Positions 37,801 through 45,955 of a DNA stretch of 64,000 nt are shown here, in pieces; position 1 is the first letter of the stretch, and the number at the start of each line of letters is the position of its first letter. This DNA comes from Hyperoodon ampullatus (lineage: Eukaryota; Chordata; Mammalia; Artiodactyla; Ziphiidae). Where the stretch lies: assembly GCA_949752795.1 (NCBI GenBank), contig OX457062.1:89951777-90015776 (forward strand). Direction: 5' to 3'. Made by a program: the position numbers and the translations under genes. Below the pieces are notes generated by a model. It searched no databases, was not told the origin of the DNA, and worked only from the letters and a program-made list of their open reading frames with translations.

Positions 37801-40257
37801 TTAGAATTCTGTAACTACAGCCTGGGAAGAGATTTTAGGAACATCTGACTCACTCCCCTGAGTTCACAGCAGTGAGAACTAAGGCCCAGAGAGATTAGGT
37901 GTTTCCCCAAGGCCACGCTGCTAGTGGCAGGGCCAGGACTGAAACACAGGCCTCCCGGTCTAGAGCTCTTCTCACTCACGAGCCCAGGCTCCCTCAGAAC
38001 CTTCCAGGTCTCTCTGGCCGGTGTTCTTTGATATCCCACTGGACCCTAAGATGATTTTGTTGTAGGAGCACCTCATCTCCAGCAGAGGGAGCAAACCCAA
38101 CATCCCAGACCCAGGGCGGGGTTGAGGTTTTCTCATGTCATTTTGACAGAAGAGAAACCATTCATTCTCAAGTTGCACTGAAGAAGATAAGAAGATATCA
38201 CCCCCCCCCAGCCCCTGCCCCTTAGAATGTTGTCTGCTTTCAGCCTGGAGGAGAAAAAGCTCACCAGGATTCCTAAATAATCAAAAAGTTTCTAGTGTCA
38301 GAAGAATATATCCGTTGGAGTGGAGGGACATTTTTCCTGGCTAATATGGTAAAGTCTTACTTTTAAAGAGACATTTTCCAAAAATGGGGGAAAAGTCCTG
38401 AAACGATGGTGCGCACACCATCGTGGGTGTTGTCGAGAGCGTCAAATTCCACGGAAGCGTGTTTTTTAGAGAAAAGCCCAATCCCCATGCAAGCTGTCAA
38501 CCATTATCTCAGCCCCCGGGGGGCGGGCTTCTGTCTCTCATGCTGTGCATCCTGCTTGTCTTCTAGTACCTGAATACAGTCATCCCTTACGAGAAGAAGG
38601 CCTCGCCCCCGTCGGTGGAAGATCTCCAGATGCTGACCAACAGTGAGTTCCTCCCATTCGCAGCAAGACCAGGGGCTTATTTCTCTCCCTCCCACCCTGT
38701 GAGTTGCACCCATGGTATCTCAGTCCAGAGGTGTCCCCAGAGCAGTTTCTATGGGTCAAAATGTGCTCCACACCGTTGCATCACGACCCTGGCACGGGGT
38801 CTAATTAAAGAGTTCTGCAGCGCTACCCAGAGCTGCCTCGTCTTTTCCCGGTTCCTGTAAGGGAAGAGACTTGCCAGAGAAAAGGAGCTGGTGGAAGAGG
38901 CTGGAGCGGTGGCAGTGTGGTAGTGGTGTGCAGGGGCTCTCTGTGGTTCATCCACAGGTCTCAAGGCTGTGCACTCTCTGCCTTGCCCTTTCTCTCTTCT
39001 GCAGCTTGAGGTTGGCTCGTGTCCCCAAAGCAGGGAGCTCCTTCTAAGGGTCTGGCTGTATTTAGTGAGAAGCAAGGTTTCTTGGGTGGGGTAAGGCTGA
39101 TTAGAGAGAATAGAGTCTGGTTTTCCTTCCAGGCAATGACTGCTTCCTCTCTTCCACTCTGACTCTAGTGTCAAGTAATATTAAGAAACATTCTGAGCTA
39201 TGGGAGAAAACAGCCTGTGATCAAGAGCCTTTTGTAGGCAAAATCTCTTTATAGACATTAAACACTACAACCCCCAAAGGGCCGGGGGGCACGTGGTGTC
39301 AGCCCTCAGCGTCAGCTTGATTCTTTTAGGAAGAGAAAAATCCTAGGCTGAGATGTGGGGACGGGCTCAGTGAATCACGAGACCGGCCATCTCCCTGGCA
39401 ACCGTGCACTGCATTGAGTGACACACTAACCGGGCTGCGCAGTCCGCAGTCGGTTGCTGTGCTGCTGCCTCGGCGGGAATGGACCCCTGCAGGGCTATTT
39501 GACACGCTAGGGAATGGGAAGAGGAGCTTCAGCTGTTTGGCTGAGGAAGATAGGTACCTCCTGGGCCCAGTGCTAAAGGTGCCCAAACGGTTTCATTTTT
39601 ATCATTTTGGAGAACTAAAGCAGGAGGTTCTGGTAAACGGAAATCTTGCCTACATCAATAGATACTGCGGCCTTGAGAATCTGGAATTTTAAATTCAAAG
39701 TGCATCGGCTTCCTCTAAACTCATTTGGAGAGCCTTTATTTGCATACATATGCACAGAGATTTTTTTTTTAACGGAAGCAGATACAAACGAGCTGACATA
39801 TGTAGGTGTTTGTATTTTCACAAGGAGTAAGCATTTGGAAAATAATTTGGACAAATTATGAAGGTTCATATATGTAGAGTACTCTATCATGCTCTTTATT
39901 TTTTTTCTATCATGCTCTTTTTAAAAAAAGGAAGAGCTATAACTGTATTACAGATATCTATTCAGGAATTCAGTGTGAAATCCTTTCATTTTAATTAAGA
40001 AACACTGGGTTTGCTTACACATTTCAAGTTCATTTTAAAAATTAGGGCTAGAGTATATCCGTCATTTAGAATACTCTGGAAACATAGGAATGTGAACAAA
40101 AGAAAATAAGTAACTTCTTGTCCCCTTCACTGTGGTTACTGTATGGTGTTTTTCAGCCATAGTATTTTATGCCTTTTCCATATGGTTGGGATTATACTGG
40201 CTATAAAATTTCATATCATGATTTCAGTCACATCAGTTAACATTTGGTTAACATCCT

Positions 40258-40289
<32 letters not shown>

Positions 40290-43200
40290 GTGGTACACGG
40301 GCCTCTCACTGTTGTGGTCTCTCCCGTTGCGGAGCACAGGCTCCGGACACGCAGGCCCAGCGGCCATGGCTCACAGGCCCAGCCGCTCCACGGCATGTGG
40401 GATCTTCCCGGACCGGGACATGAACCTGTGTCCCCTGCATCAGCAGGCGGACTCTCAACCACTGCGCCACCAGGGAAGCCCCTAACATCCTTTTTATGGC
40501 TCTCTCTTCTGTCATATGGACATACGACATTCCAATATTTTATCCCTTTAAAAAAAAAACTGCCAACTTTCCTGAATACCAATTCTCTTGTAGATTATGA
40601 AAGCTCTCTTTTTGGGCACATCCTTGTATGGGTTTGTGAATCACACCTCCTCTTTCCCCGACTCCTGAGTCAAGAATGTAGGCCAAAGACTGGCTCTGGG
40701 GACTGGGCAATTTATATAAATTTTGGATTTTGGAGATCACCTTAGTCACATATTGACTGAGTGCAATTATTGTATTTTTATGCCTATCTTCTTGGTGGGC
40801 AGCATTTAGTCTGCTCATGCTCATTTGCAAAGTATTTTCAGCCTATTACATTGAAACGAATCCATGTCTAAAAATACAGAAGAAATAAAAGAAACCATTG
40901 CCTGGATGGCCTGAGGTCCAGTCTTTTTCTGGAGTTGGCCACGGACTCATGCCACCATCAGGCTCTGTTCCTCACCCACTCCTGAACTTTGGAATCAAGT
41001 TCCATGACCCTGACTTGCAACTAGGCAAGGTAATCAATGGAAAACAGGACCTAGGAATGGACTGGGGGGTCCCTCCATTGTAATGGTTGCCTACTGACCC
41101 CAGCTATCAGGGCCAGCTGATCTTTAGTGTTTTTTCCACTTGCCAAAAGTAATACATGTTCATGGAAAAAAGCTGGACACTGTAGAGATATCACATAGAA
41201 GGGAACATCCCCCAGGCTCTCACACTCTGAGGTATCGGCTTTTTACGGTTTCATGCACATTCTTCCAGATTTTTCTATGAATATTAGCATTTATTATTTA
41301 CTCATTTAAAATTAATACATAAAGTTCTGCAGCCTTCTTTCTTCATTCATAAGTATGTCTTGTATATACAGATCGCTCTCATTTCTCATGAAGCTGTATG
41401 AGACTGCGTATATACCATATACACCATAGTTTACTTAAGGCATCTATTGATGAATAACTCTATTGTTGGATAACCCACCCCTGCCCTCATTTTTTGATAG
41501 TATAAGCAAGGTCCAGGTATTTTCTTGAAGGATTTTCTACAAAGCTGACTTCCACAACATGAATCATGAATATGAGAAGATGCTTCCTAGTTTAATAACA
41601 GAAAAATCTGTTTTAAAAACTTTTATAAAAAGCCTTTAAGCTTTATTCACTTCCCTATTGTTTGCTTCATGTGTAGGTCATATCCTGTTTCAACAAGAAG
41701 TCTGTAAGCTCCTTGAGGGTCACTAATACTCTTGCATTTCCACAAATTCTAGCGCTGTACTGGGCATAGAGCAGAAAATATTTGTGAAATTAAATTCGTT
41801 TGCTGTTAATAAACTGGAGGTGAGAACTTTGCTAATAATATCTGTTTATATGAATAGAATGTCTTTAAAGACAGATTTATCGGTGGTTCGGTGATGTGAC
41901 AGCTGTTATTATTAACATTTGGATTGCATCCGAAAGCTGATTCCTTTTTTAAATTGTTTTGTTTATTTTTATGATCATTAAAGATACATACTTAGGAGGT
42001 GATGTGGAAATTATAGATGAGCACACACACAAAAAGTAAAGGTTAAAAGAGAAGTCACCTCATCCATAGGGCCCCCCTGACTCTTTTGATGGATTTCCCA
42101 CCAGCCCCCTCCCCGCCCCAGCAGGTTGAATGCTGACTCTTGCCAGAGGCTTCTAGACTTTGCTCAGTACTCAATGAATGTCTTGTTTCCTTGACTCTTT
42201 CTCGCTCACTTTGGGTTGGTGGGTTGTCTGGCCCCAGAGGTGAGCTCTATGCCCTGATGCATCTTAGCTCCTTTCTCTTTCCTTCTCCAGTTCTCTTTGC
42301 CATGAAGGAGGATAATGAGAAGGTGCCCACTTTGCTGACGGACTACATTTTAAAAGGTAAGAGAGGCCCAGGCCTCTGGGAGCAGAACATCCTCTAGGGC
42401 CCCCTCCCCTAGGACTCCTGCTGGACACATGGAACCCCGCACTGCAGCCCTCCCAGGGCATCCACGCCAGGCCAGATCGGGCAGGGTCAGGGAACTCAGT
42501 GGACAATTGTGAGGAGGCCCTTGCCTTTGGATGTTGCTAGGAGGCCTGAGGAGGAGATTCCATCACCCCCAAGTCACCAGAGTGATTCCACACAAAAAGC
42601 AGCCAAACCAACAAAAGACTTATTGTGAAAGTTCTCTGTGGTTTGGGCTATTTAGTTGGCAAAAATAAAGCCAGAGGATACCTTTAACAGTTTCAACTAC
42701 TTGAAAGGCAGCAAACTAGAGTCATGATTAGCTACATCCTTTCATAACTTTTTTGTTTCATCTTTTATTATGGAAGTTTTTAATATATATAAAAGTAGAG
42801 TGAACAGTATGATGAACTACCATGTACTTAACATCCAGCTTTAACAATTATTAACTCCTGGCCAATCTAGTTTTCATTTATATCACTTCTCTCTTCCATG
42901 TTTTTTTGAAGCAAGTACCAACCATTATATATATTTTTCATCCATGAGTATTTCAGTGTACATTCCTAAAATATAACCACGATATCATGATCACAACTAG
43001 AAAAATAAAAAATGTAAAAGTATCTTTGAGGGACTTCACTGGCCGTCCAGTGGTTAAGATTCCACACCTCCACTGCAGGGGGCTCAGGTTCTATCCCTGG
43101 TCGAACTAAGATCCCGCATGCCACATGGCATGGCCAAAAAAAAAAAAAAAAAAACGTATCTTTGATTACCCAACCAGTGTTCAGGTTTCCCTGATTTTCC

Positions 43201-44784
43201 TATAAAATTTTTTCAGGTTATTTGTTTGAATCAGGATCCAAAGAAAGTCCATACATTACAATTGCATAATGTATCTCTTAAATCTCTTTTAATATATATA
43301 GGTTCCCCTTTCCCTCCTCTCTCTCATTCTTTGAATTTTATTTCTTAGAGAAACCAGGTTATTTGCCCCATAGCATTTCCTCATTCCGGCTTTTCCTCGG
43401 TAGTTGCGTCCTCACGGTTTCATTTAATACGTTCTTCAACCTTTTGTATTTCCTGTTGCCCAGTAGAGCTGGAGGACTGATCACATTCAGATCGTCCACA
43501 CCAGAACAGACCAGGCAAGGCCAGAGAACTCAGTGTACAATTGTCTGCAAAATTTTTGATAAGTTTTTGGTTATCAATGGTTGTAAACTTCCATTAAAAG
43601 ACACCTGTTACCTGGTTGTCTTTCTTTGGGCGATATTAATATCTGTATTAGTCTGCTCAGGCTGCTAAAACAGAAGACCACCAGGTGGCTTAAACAACAG
43701 AAATTTATTTTCTCACAGTTCTGGAGAGTAGAAGTCCAGGATCAAGGGGCCAGTAAAGTGGGTTTCTAGTGAGGGCTCTCTTCTTGGCTTGTAAACAGCT
43801 ACCTTCTCGCTATGTTCTCACAGGGCCTTTCTTCTGTGTGTGTGAGGGGAGTGCCAGAGCACTCTGGTGCTTCTTCTTACAAGGACACTAATCCCAGCAG
43901 ATCAGAGCCCCACCCATATGACTTCATTTAACCCTCCCTCCTTAGAGTCTCCATCTCCAAAGACAGCTGCACTGGGGGTTAGGGCTTCAACATGAATTCT
44001 TGGGGGGACACAAACATTGACTCTGTAACACTCTCCATCAATGGTCATTCATTGTCCAGATTCTTTTTTTCATTAGGTTTTGCTCCACAGGCACAACTTT
44101 GGGCGCAGCTTCCAAAGGCTTGTGGACTTCAGTTTAGAACCTCTCAGCTGTATTGTTTCCATAAGGCTCAGAAAGATTAATCTTAAATTTCTGCAGGATG
44201 AATTTAGGCTAAACATTGGGAAGAACTTCTGACTCTTAAAGGTTTTAAAAGAGTATCCCATTTCTCAAAGGAGGTGTGTAGAAATGGGTTCTATAAGTCT
44301 GGGAGCCCGAGAGCTAGACTTTACCCCTCACGATCCACTGAAATGTCAGTGAATTTATAAAACTAGTTAACATTTACTGAGCACTTTCTATTTGCCTCTG
44401 AGCAACCCTGTGGGGTAGGCAGAGGCACAGTCTACTGTATACATGAAGAAACAAGCACAGGTAGGAGAAGTTATTTCCCGAAGGTCATAGAATTAGTAAC
44501 AGCCAGACCCAGGACGTGAACCCAAGCAGACGGGCAGCAGAGACCATGCAGTTAATCATTACACTGAACAACCGCCTGTCCCTGGCTCTTCCTCCTTCTG
44601 GAAGGAAGACACGTGATCACCATCCTTCCCTGGTTCTCAGGGGGCAGTTCTCTGCTCAGGACGCTGGTGAGAGGCTGGCGTGACCGCTCTCGGCCACGGA
44701 CACCCCGGGCTGGCAGGTGTGGCCACACACTTGCTTTGACATCCCTTCTCTCCTCTTCTCTTTCCAGTGCTCTGTCCGACCTAA
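10559..44784 (+). CDS. FEZ1: FEZ1, complete coding region (9 coding exons, spliced)
   Basis: Joined segments: 10559-10869, 17643-17742, 29334-29420, 31315-31483, 35584-35855, 37058-37138, 38567-38642, 42291-42356, 44768-44784. They total 1179 nt, giving 392 residues plus TAA, the length I know for mammalian FEZ1. All introns are GT..AG and all phases join. Visible in the protein: an acidic N-terminal half, Ser58 in the 'SFKSMEDL' context (the residue known in the family as a MARK/PAR-1 phosphosite affecting kinesin binding), glutamate runs at about residues 182-191, a charged coiled-coil stretch at about 228-298 ending in a basic KKRRKEK patch, and a conserved C-terminus ending VLCPT. Family knowledge: FEZ1 is a cytosolic adaptor linking kinesin-1 to cargo and promotes axon outgrowth, with partners such as PKC-zeta and DISC1. 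No frameshift or early stop is seen. Recognition is from remembered family sequence, not a search. Confidence 0.97.
12295..12385 (+). repeat. MIR-like SINE fragment
   Basis: 'ctcgctgtgtgaccttggg' and 'gtcacttaactct' match the MIR core. Confidence 0.55.
14735..14995 (+). repeat. MIR SINE, nearly full length
   Basis: Outline matches MIR from 'gcctgggttcaa' through 'ggctgtgtgaatctag' to 'gtaaatgctcagtaagg' in order. Confidence 0.75.
15976..16030. repeat. AT-rich alternating tract with dyad symmetry
   Basis: Alternating TA/TG runs centred on 'gtatatacatatac', flanked on both sides by ATAT runs, so the whole tract can fold back on itself. Confidence 0.85.
16811..17142 (-). mobile_element. Tigger/MER2-like DNA transposon remnant
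   Basis: Terminal inverted repeats 'cagttaacccttgaacagc' and 'gttgttcaagggccagctg' face each other and each is flanked by the dinucleotide TA, the target site of TcMar elements. The left end has the CCCCC-rich subterminal part of the 3' side, hence minus. The middle does not resemble MER2. Confidence 0.75.
17643..17742 (+). CDS. FEZ1: FEZ1 exon 3 (residues 104-137)
   Basis: The acceptor TTTACAG ends at 17642. The first base completes the split Glu codon, followed by [13 protein letters not shown]. The exon is 100 nt and ends on a whole GAG codon at donor GTACCT (17743). It encodes the acidic, tryptophan-containing [15 protein letters not shown] region typical of FEZ proteins. The donor departs from the consensus at intron positions +4 to +6. 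Confidence 0.97.
21199..21415 (-). mobile_element. CHR-type SINE, short form
   Basis: T-run, 'gcggtatgcaggcctctcac', ending 'ccaccagggaagccc'. Target duplication 'atacattcctttt' on both sides, splitting an L1. Confidence 0.93.
21930..22275. mobile_element. Solo LTR-like insertion with 10-bp terminal inverted repeats
   Basis: A 346-bp block interrupting L1. It starts TGTTAAAATA and ends TATTTTAACA, exact reverse complements with the TG..CA signature. L1 sequence resumes on either side. The flanking duplication is too decayed to be certain. Confidence 0.65.
23774..24125 (-). mobile_element. MST-type MaLR LTR, antisense
   Basis: Runs from 'cttagtccatttgggctgct' to 'aaacatctagtccatagta', the antisense outline of an MST LTR. 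Inserted in the L1 nest. Confidence 0.8.
25193..25409 (-). mobile_element. CHR-type SINE, short form
   Basis: T-run, 'tggtacgcgggcctctcacc', ending 'ccaccagggaagccc'. Near-identical duplications 'ctctagtatctctttt' and 'ctctagcatctctttt' flank it. Confidence 0.93.
27666..27870 (+). mobile_element. CHR-type SINE, short form
   Basis: Starts 'gggctttcctggtggcgcag', has B-box-like 'gggttcgtgcccc', and ends 'cccgtgtaccgg' plus A-run. Confidence 0.93.
29334..29420 (+). CDS. FEZ1: FEZ1 exon 4 (residues 138-166), symmetric 87-nt exon
   Basis: Acceptor TTTCAG ends at 29333; donor GTACGA starts at 29421. The exon encodes 29 codons, I-H-E-K-G-E-E-E-F through L-L-T-A-D-Q, in phase 0 at both ends, so skipping it would keep the frame. 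It is acidic like its neighbours. A pure TC repeat begins only seven bases into the intron (29428-29452), and the donor is weak at +4 to +6; see findings. Confidence 0.97.
29428..29452 (+). repeat. (TC)n tract next to FEZ1 exon 4 donor
   Basis: Twenty-five uninterrupted pyrimidines alternating T and C, starting eight bases after the end of exon 4. In the transcript it is a CU repeat, the kind of sequence polypyrimidine-tract-binding proteins recognise. Confidence 0.97.
29453..31314 (+). other. FEZ1: FEZ1 intron 4, remainder
   Basis: About 1.86 kb without a recognised young repeat and no extra exon seen. Ends in a pyrimidine-rich acceptor region before exon 5. Confidence 0.7.
31315..31483 (+). 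CDS. FEZ1: FEZ1 exon 5 (residues 167-222), poly-glutamate region
   Basis: Acceptor CTCCAG ends at 31314; donor G|GTGAGA is at 31484. The exon reads [15 protein letters not shown] followed by two Glu runs (about residues 182-191) and the [12 protein letters not shown] segment preceding the coiled coil. It ends one base into a Gly codon. GAG/GAA-rich DNA makes this a spot for in-frame length variation. Confidence 0.97.
31655..31845 (+). mobile_element. L1 3' terminal fragment
   Basis: 'cctgctgtacagcacaagg', 'cattttgctgtacacctgaa' and 'caactataatccaataaaa' are typical of cetartiodactyl L1 3' ends. An internal A-run is present. Confidence 0.8.
31962..32125 (-). repeat. MIR-like SINE fragment
   Basis: 'gccaggcactgttctaaaac' and 'ataatctcatttcacgc' match antisense MIR. 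Confidence 0.65.
32521..32730 (+). mobile_element. CHR-type SINE, short form, with exact 14-bp target duplication
   Basis: Starts 'gggcttccctggtggcgcag', ends 'gcccgcgtaccgc' plus A-run. The duplication AAAGGGAGGTGAGG is identical at 32507-32520 and 32731-32744, so the insertion is relatively recent. Confidence 0.95.
32795..34090 (-). mobile_element. Cetartiodactyl-type L1 3' part, antisense
   Basis: Starts with 'aacatctttattggagtata', runs through 'gtcacaaagcaccgagctga' and 'ggctgagtaatattccattg', and ends near 'gttgagcaccctttcatgtg'. Interrupted by a SINE at 33597-33931. Old enough for frames to be broken. Confidence 0.88.
33597..33931 (-). mobile_element. CHR-type SINE, long form, nested in L1
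   Basis: T-rich start with ATTT repeats, 'ttggctgcgttgggtcttcg', ending 'ccaccagggaagcccg'. The flanks 'gggttcccttttc' and 'gcgttcccttttc' are the target duplication. Confidence 0.92.
35584..35855 (+). CDS. FEZ1: FEZ1 exon 6 (residues 223-313), coiled-coil exon
   Basis: Acceptor CCTGCAG ends at 35583; donor AAG|GTAAGA is at 35856. It encodes [19 protein letters not shown] and the long charged helix through [12 protein letters not shown] to the basic [10 protein letters not shown] patch. In the FEZ family this region mediates dimerisation and binding of several partners. It is the largest coding exon after exon 2 and ends on a whole Lys codon. Confidence 0.97.
35856..37057 (+). other. FEZ1: FEZ1 intron 6
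   Basis: A 1.2-kb intron holding one SINE at 36342-36549; the rest is unique. Confidence 0.8.
36342..36549 (-). mobile_element. CHR-type SINE, short form
   Basis: T-run, 'gcggtacgcgggcctctcac', ending 'ccaccagggaagcc'. 'ggagctttttc' is duplicated on both sides. Confidence 0.93.
37058..37138 (+). CDS. FEZ1: FEZ1 exon 7 (residues 314-340), symmetric 81-nt exon
   Basis: Acceptor TTCCCAG ends at 37057; donor CAG|GTACAC is at 37139. It encodes [20 protein letters not shown] and continues to DKQ, a well conserved FEZ C-terminal motif. Both ends are phase 0, so it too could be skipped without breaking the frame. Confidence 0.97.
37845..37985 (-). repeat. MIR-like SINE fragment
   Basis: 'aaggcccagagagattaggt' and 'ccaaggccacgctgctagtg' match antisense MIR. 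Confidence 0.7.
38403..38424. repeat. Perfect 9-bp stem inverted repeat
   Basis: ACGATGGTG and CACCATCGT around CGCA, inside FEZ1 intron 7. Confidence 0.9.
38567..38642 (+). CDS. FEZ1: FEZ1 exon 8 (residues 341-365)
   Basis: Acceptor TTCTAG ends at 38566; donor A|GTGAGT is at 38643. It encodes [25 protein letters not shown], conserved across FEZ proteins. The last base begins the Ile codon completed by exon 9. Confidence 0.97.
40258..40481 (-). mobile_element. CHR-type SINE, short form, with GTTTT-repeat tail
   Basis: The tail is 'gttttgttttgttttgtttt', unlike the pure T-runs of other copies. Ends 'ccaccagggaagcccc'. 'taacatcc' duplicated on both sides. Confidence 0.92.
41120..41480. repeat. 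Old LINE-like sequence, family uncertain
   Basis: 'aagtaatacatgttcatgg' followed by 'attcttccagatttttctatg' recalls 3' sequence of old LINEs. Confidence 0.4.
42291..42356 (+). CDS. FEZ1: FEZ1 exon 9 (residues 366-387)
   Basis: Acceptor CTCCAG ends at 42290; donor G|GTAAGA is at 42357. It encodes [21 protein letters not shown] after completing the split Ile codon, and ends one base into the following Val codon. Confidence 0.97.
42750..43370. repeat. Old L1-like 3' sequence interrupted by a SINE
   Basis: 'gaactaccatgtacttaac', 'gtgtacattcctaaaatata' and 'aatcaggatccaaagaaagt' in order suggest an old L1 3' region. The SINE 43030-43153 sits between duplicated 'gtatctttga'. Confidence 0.5.
43030..43153 (+). 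mobile_element. tRNA-derived SINE, 120-bp form
   Basis: 'gggacttcactggccgtcca', 'ggttctatccctggtcg', 'ccacatggcatggcc' and A-run; distinct from the CHR copies nearby. Flanked by 'gtatctttga' direct repeats. Confidence 0.85.
43644..44030 (-). mobile_element. MST-type MaLR LTR, antisense
   Basis: Begins TGTATTAGTCTGCTCAGGC and ends 'actctgtaaca', i.e. TG..CA termini, with the antisense MST outline between. Near full length. Confidence 0.8.
44362..44565 (-). repeat. MIR-like SINE fragment
   Basis: 'taacatttactgagcacttt' and 'gtgaacccaagcagacgg' match antisense MIR. Ends about 200 bp before FEZ1 exon 10. Confidence 0.65.
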
Positions 44785-45130
44785 CCTTGCCCTTGGGAGC
44801 AGCCTTGCTGCGGAGGTCACTGAGCAAGAGTCATCCCACTGCAGGGACTGCATGACACCACGTAGCCTCCGCCGTGTATTTAAACGTGTATAGCTTAACC
44901 TGGATTAAACATGAGCAAATGCGCGGGGTCCTTTGCTGTTGGCTTCTAGTCCTAGTAACCATTGGATGCATGACCGAGGGGCAGGGCTGCTGACGTCACC
45001 TCCTCTCTGCCTGTGTTGGAGGGAGGTAGACCGCTGTCGCCACTCATGGTGTAGTCTGGCTCCAGCCCTCAAAAACAGCTTCCACCCTAAGACTAATTTT
45101 GAAATAAACCTTCATTTAATTAATATTCTT
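44768..45130 (+). CDS. FEZ1: FEZ1 exon 10: last codons (to 44784) and 3' UTR
   Basis: Acceptor TTTCCAG ends at 44767. Seventeen coding bases give V-L-C-P-T and TAA at 44782-44784. The rest is 3' UTR of about 340 nt, in line with the short FEZ1 3' UTR of other mammals. ATTAAA at 44904-44909 and AATAAA at 45103-45108 are possible poly(A) signals; the second fits better. A full CRE palindrome (TGACGTCA) lies inside at 44991-44998. The exact cleavage point is inferred. Confidence 0.9.
45103..45108 (+). promoter_or_regulatory. FEZ1: Poly(A) signal AATAAA of FEZ1
   Basis: Canonical AATAAA about 320 nt after the stop codon. It is followed by AT-rich sequence and then a T/GT-rich stretch at about 45125-45160 that could be the downstream element. 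An alternative ATTAAA lies at 44904-44909. Confidence 0.75.
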
Positions 45131-45814
45131 CATGTGCTTTGGTGTGTGGTGTCCCTCGGCCCTCTGGTACAAACCTCCAGAGAAAGGATGTGTAGCTGCA
45201 ACCACATGATGCTCGTGGCCCGTGGCAGCCAACACGGAGTTTAGGGCTGGGCCGTGTGGGGGGTGCATGCCATGCCCTGTGGTGTGTCTGCAGTTGTACA
45301 GACGGAAGGAGGAGGCCATCTGCAGACGCCTAAGATCTAACTGCTTGACAGCTTTACAGTGAGCCGCACGCTGAGTTGGAGGAGCTACTGGTTCGAGAGG
45401 AGATTGTGAAGTTAGCGCATGGCAAGTGAAGCTCGGTGGGGAGCAGCTGGGCAGCTGTGGTGCCTCCTGTTGGGATGGCCGGGTTGACTCCTGCAGGCCC
45501 GGGTGCTGGAGGGCATCAGCTCCACTGGGTTCTCCCAGCGTGGGGGTCCCGGCTGCTTTCCTGACTGCGCCCACCGACCCCTGGTATCCTCTGTCCGTGC
45601 GTACCCTCCTTGCCCTCCCTGCAGCCCTCGACTCCCATGTGCTGTCCCCGGCATTGGTGACAGGCAGTTGCCAGCCTCTTTGGGCCAGCAGGTGAAAGCT
45701 GTCCTCGTATCCAGAGGGGGCTCGATTTCACCACGACCTGAACTGTTTTGGCTTCCATCTTCTGGCTTGAATGATATTAACTCTGCAGATTCCCAGAGTC
45801 CTGTCTTAAAACAA

Positions 45815-45955
45815 AACTTTTATCAAGTACTTGCTATGCACCTGCCACTAGCTTTATCACCTCTACAAACCATCTTGCATCTCAGCAGCCCTATGTAGGT
45901 AGTAGCATTGCCCTGATAGAAGGATGCGGAGACCAAGAAGCAGAGATGCTCAAAG
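45815..45955 (-). repeat. MIR-like SINE fragment
   Basis: 'caagtacttgctatgcacct' followed by 'gcagccctatgtaggtagta' recalls antisense MIR. Confidence 0.5.

Larger units (their letters stand above)
37139..38566 (+). other. FEZ1: FEZ1 intron 7
   Basis: A 1.4-kb intron with L2-like (37605-37735) and MIR-like (37845-37985) pieces and a perfect hairpin at 38403-38424. Confidence 0.75.
38643..42290 (+). other. FEZ1: FEZ1 intron 8
   Basis: A 3.6-kb intron with a SINE at 40258-40481, LINE-like sequence of uncertain family at about 41120-41480 and an L2-like fragment near 41685-41800. The rest is unique, including CpG-containing sequence at 39370-39500. Confidence 0.7.
42357..44767 (+). other. FEZ1: FEZ1 intron 9
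   Basis: A 2.4-kb intron with LINE-like sequence (42750-43370) split by a SINE (43030-43153), an antisense MaLR LTR (43644-44030) and a MIR-like piece (44362-44565). Confidence 0.8.
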
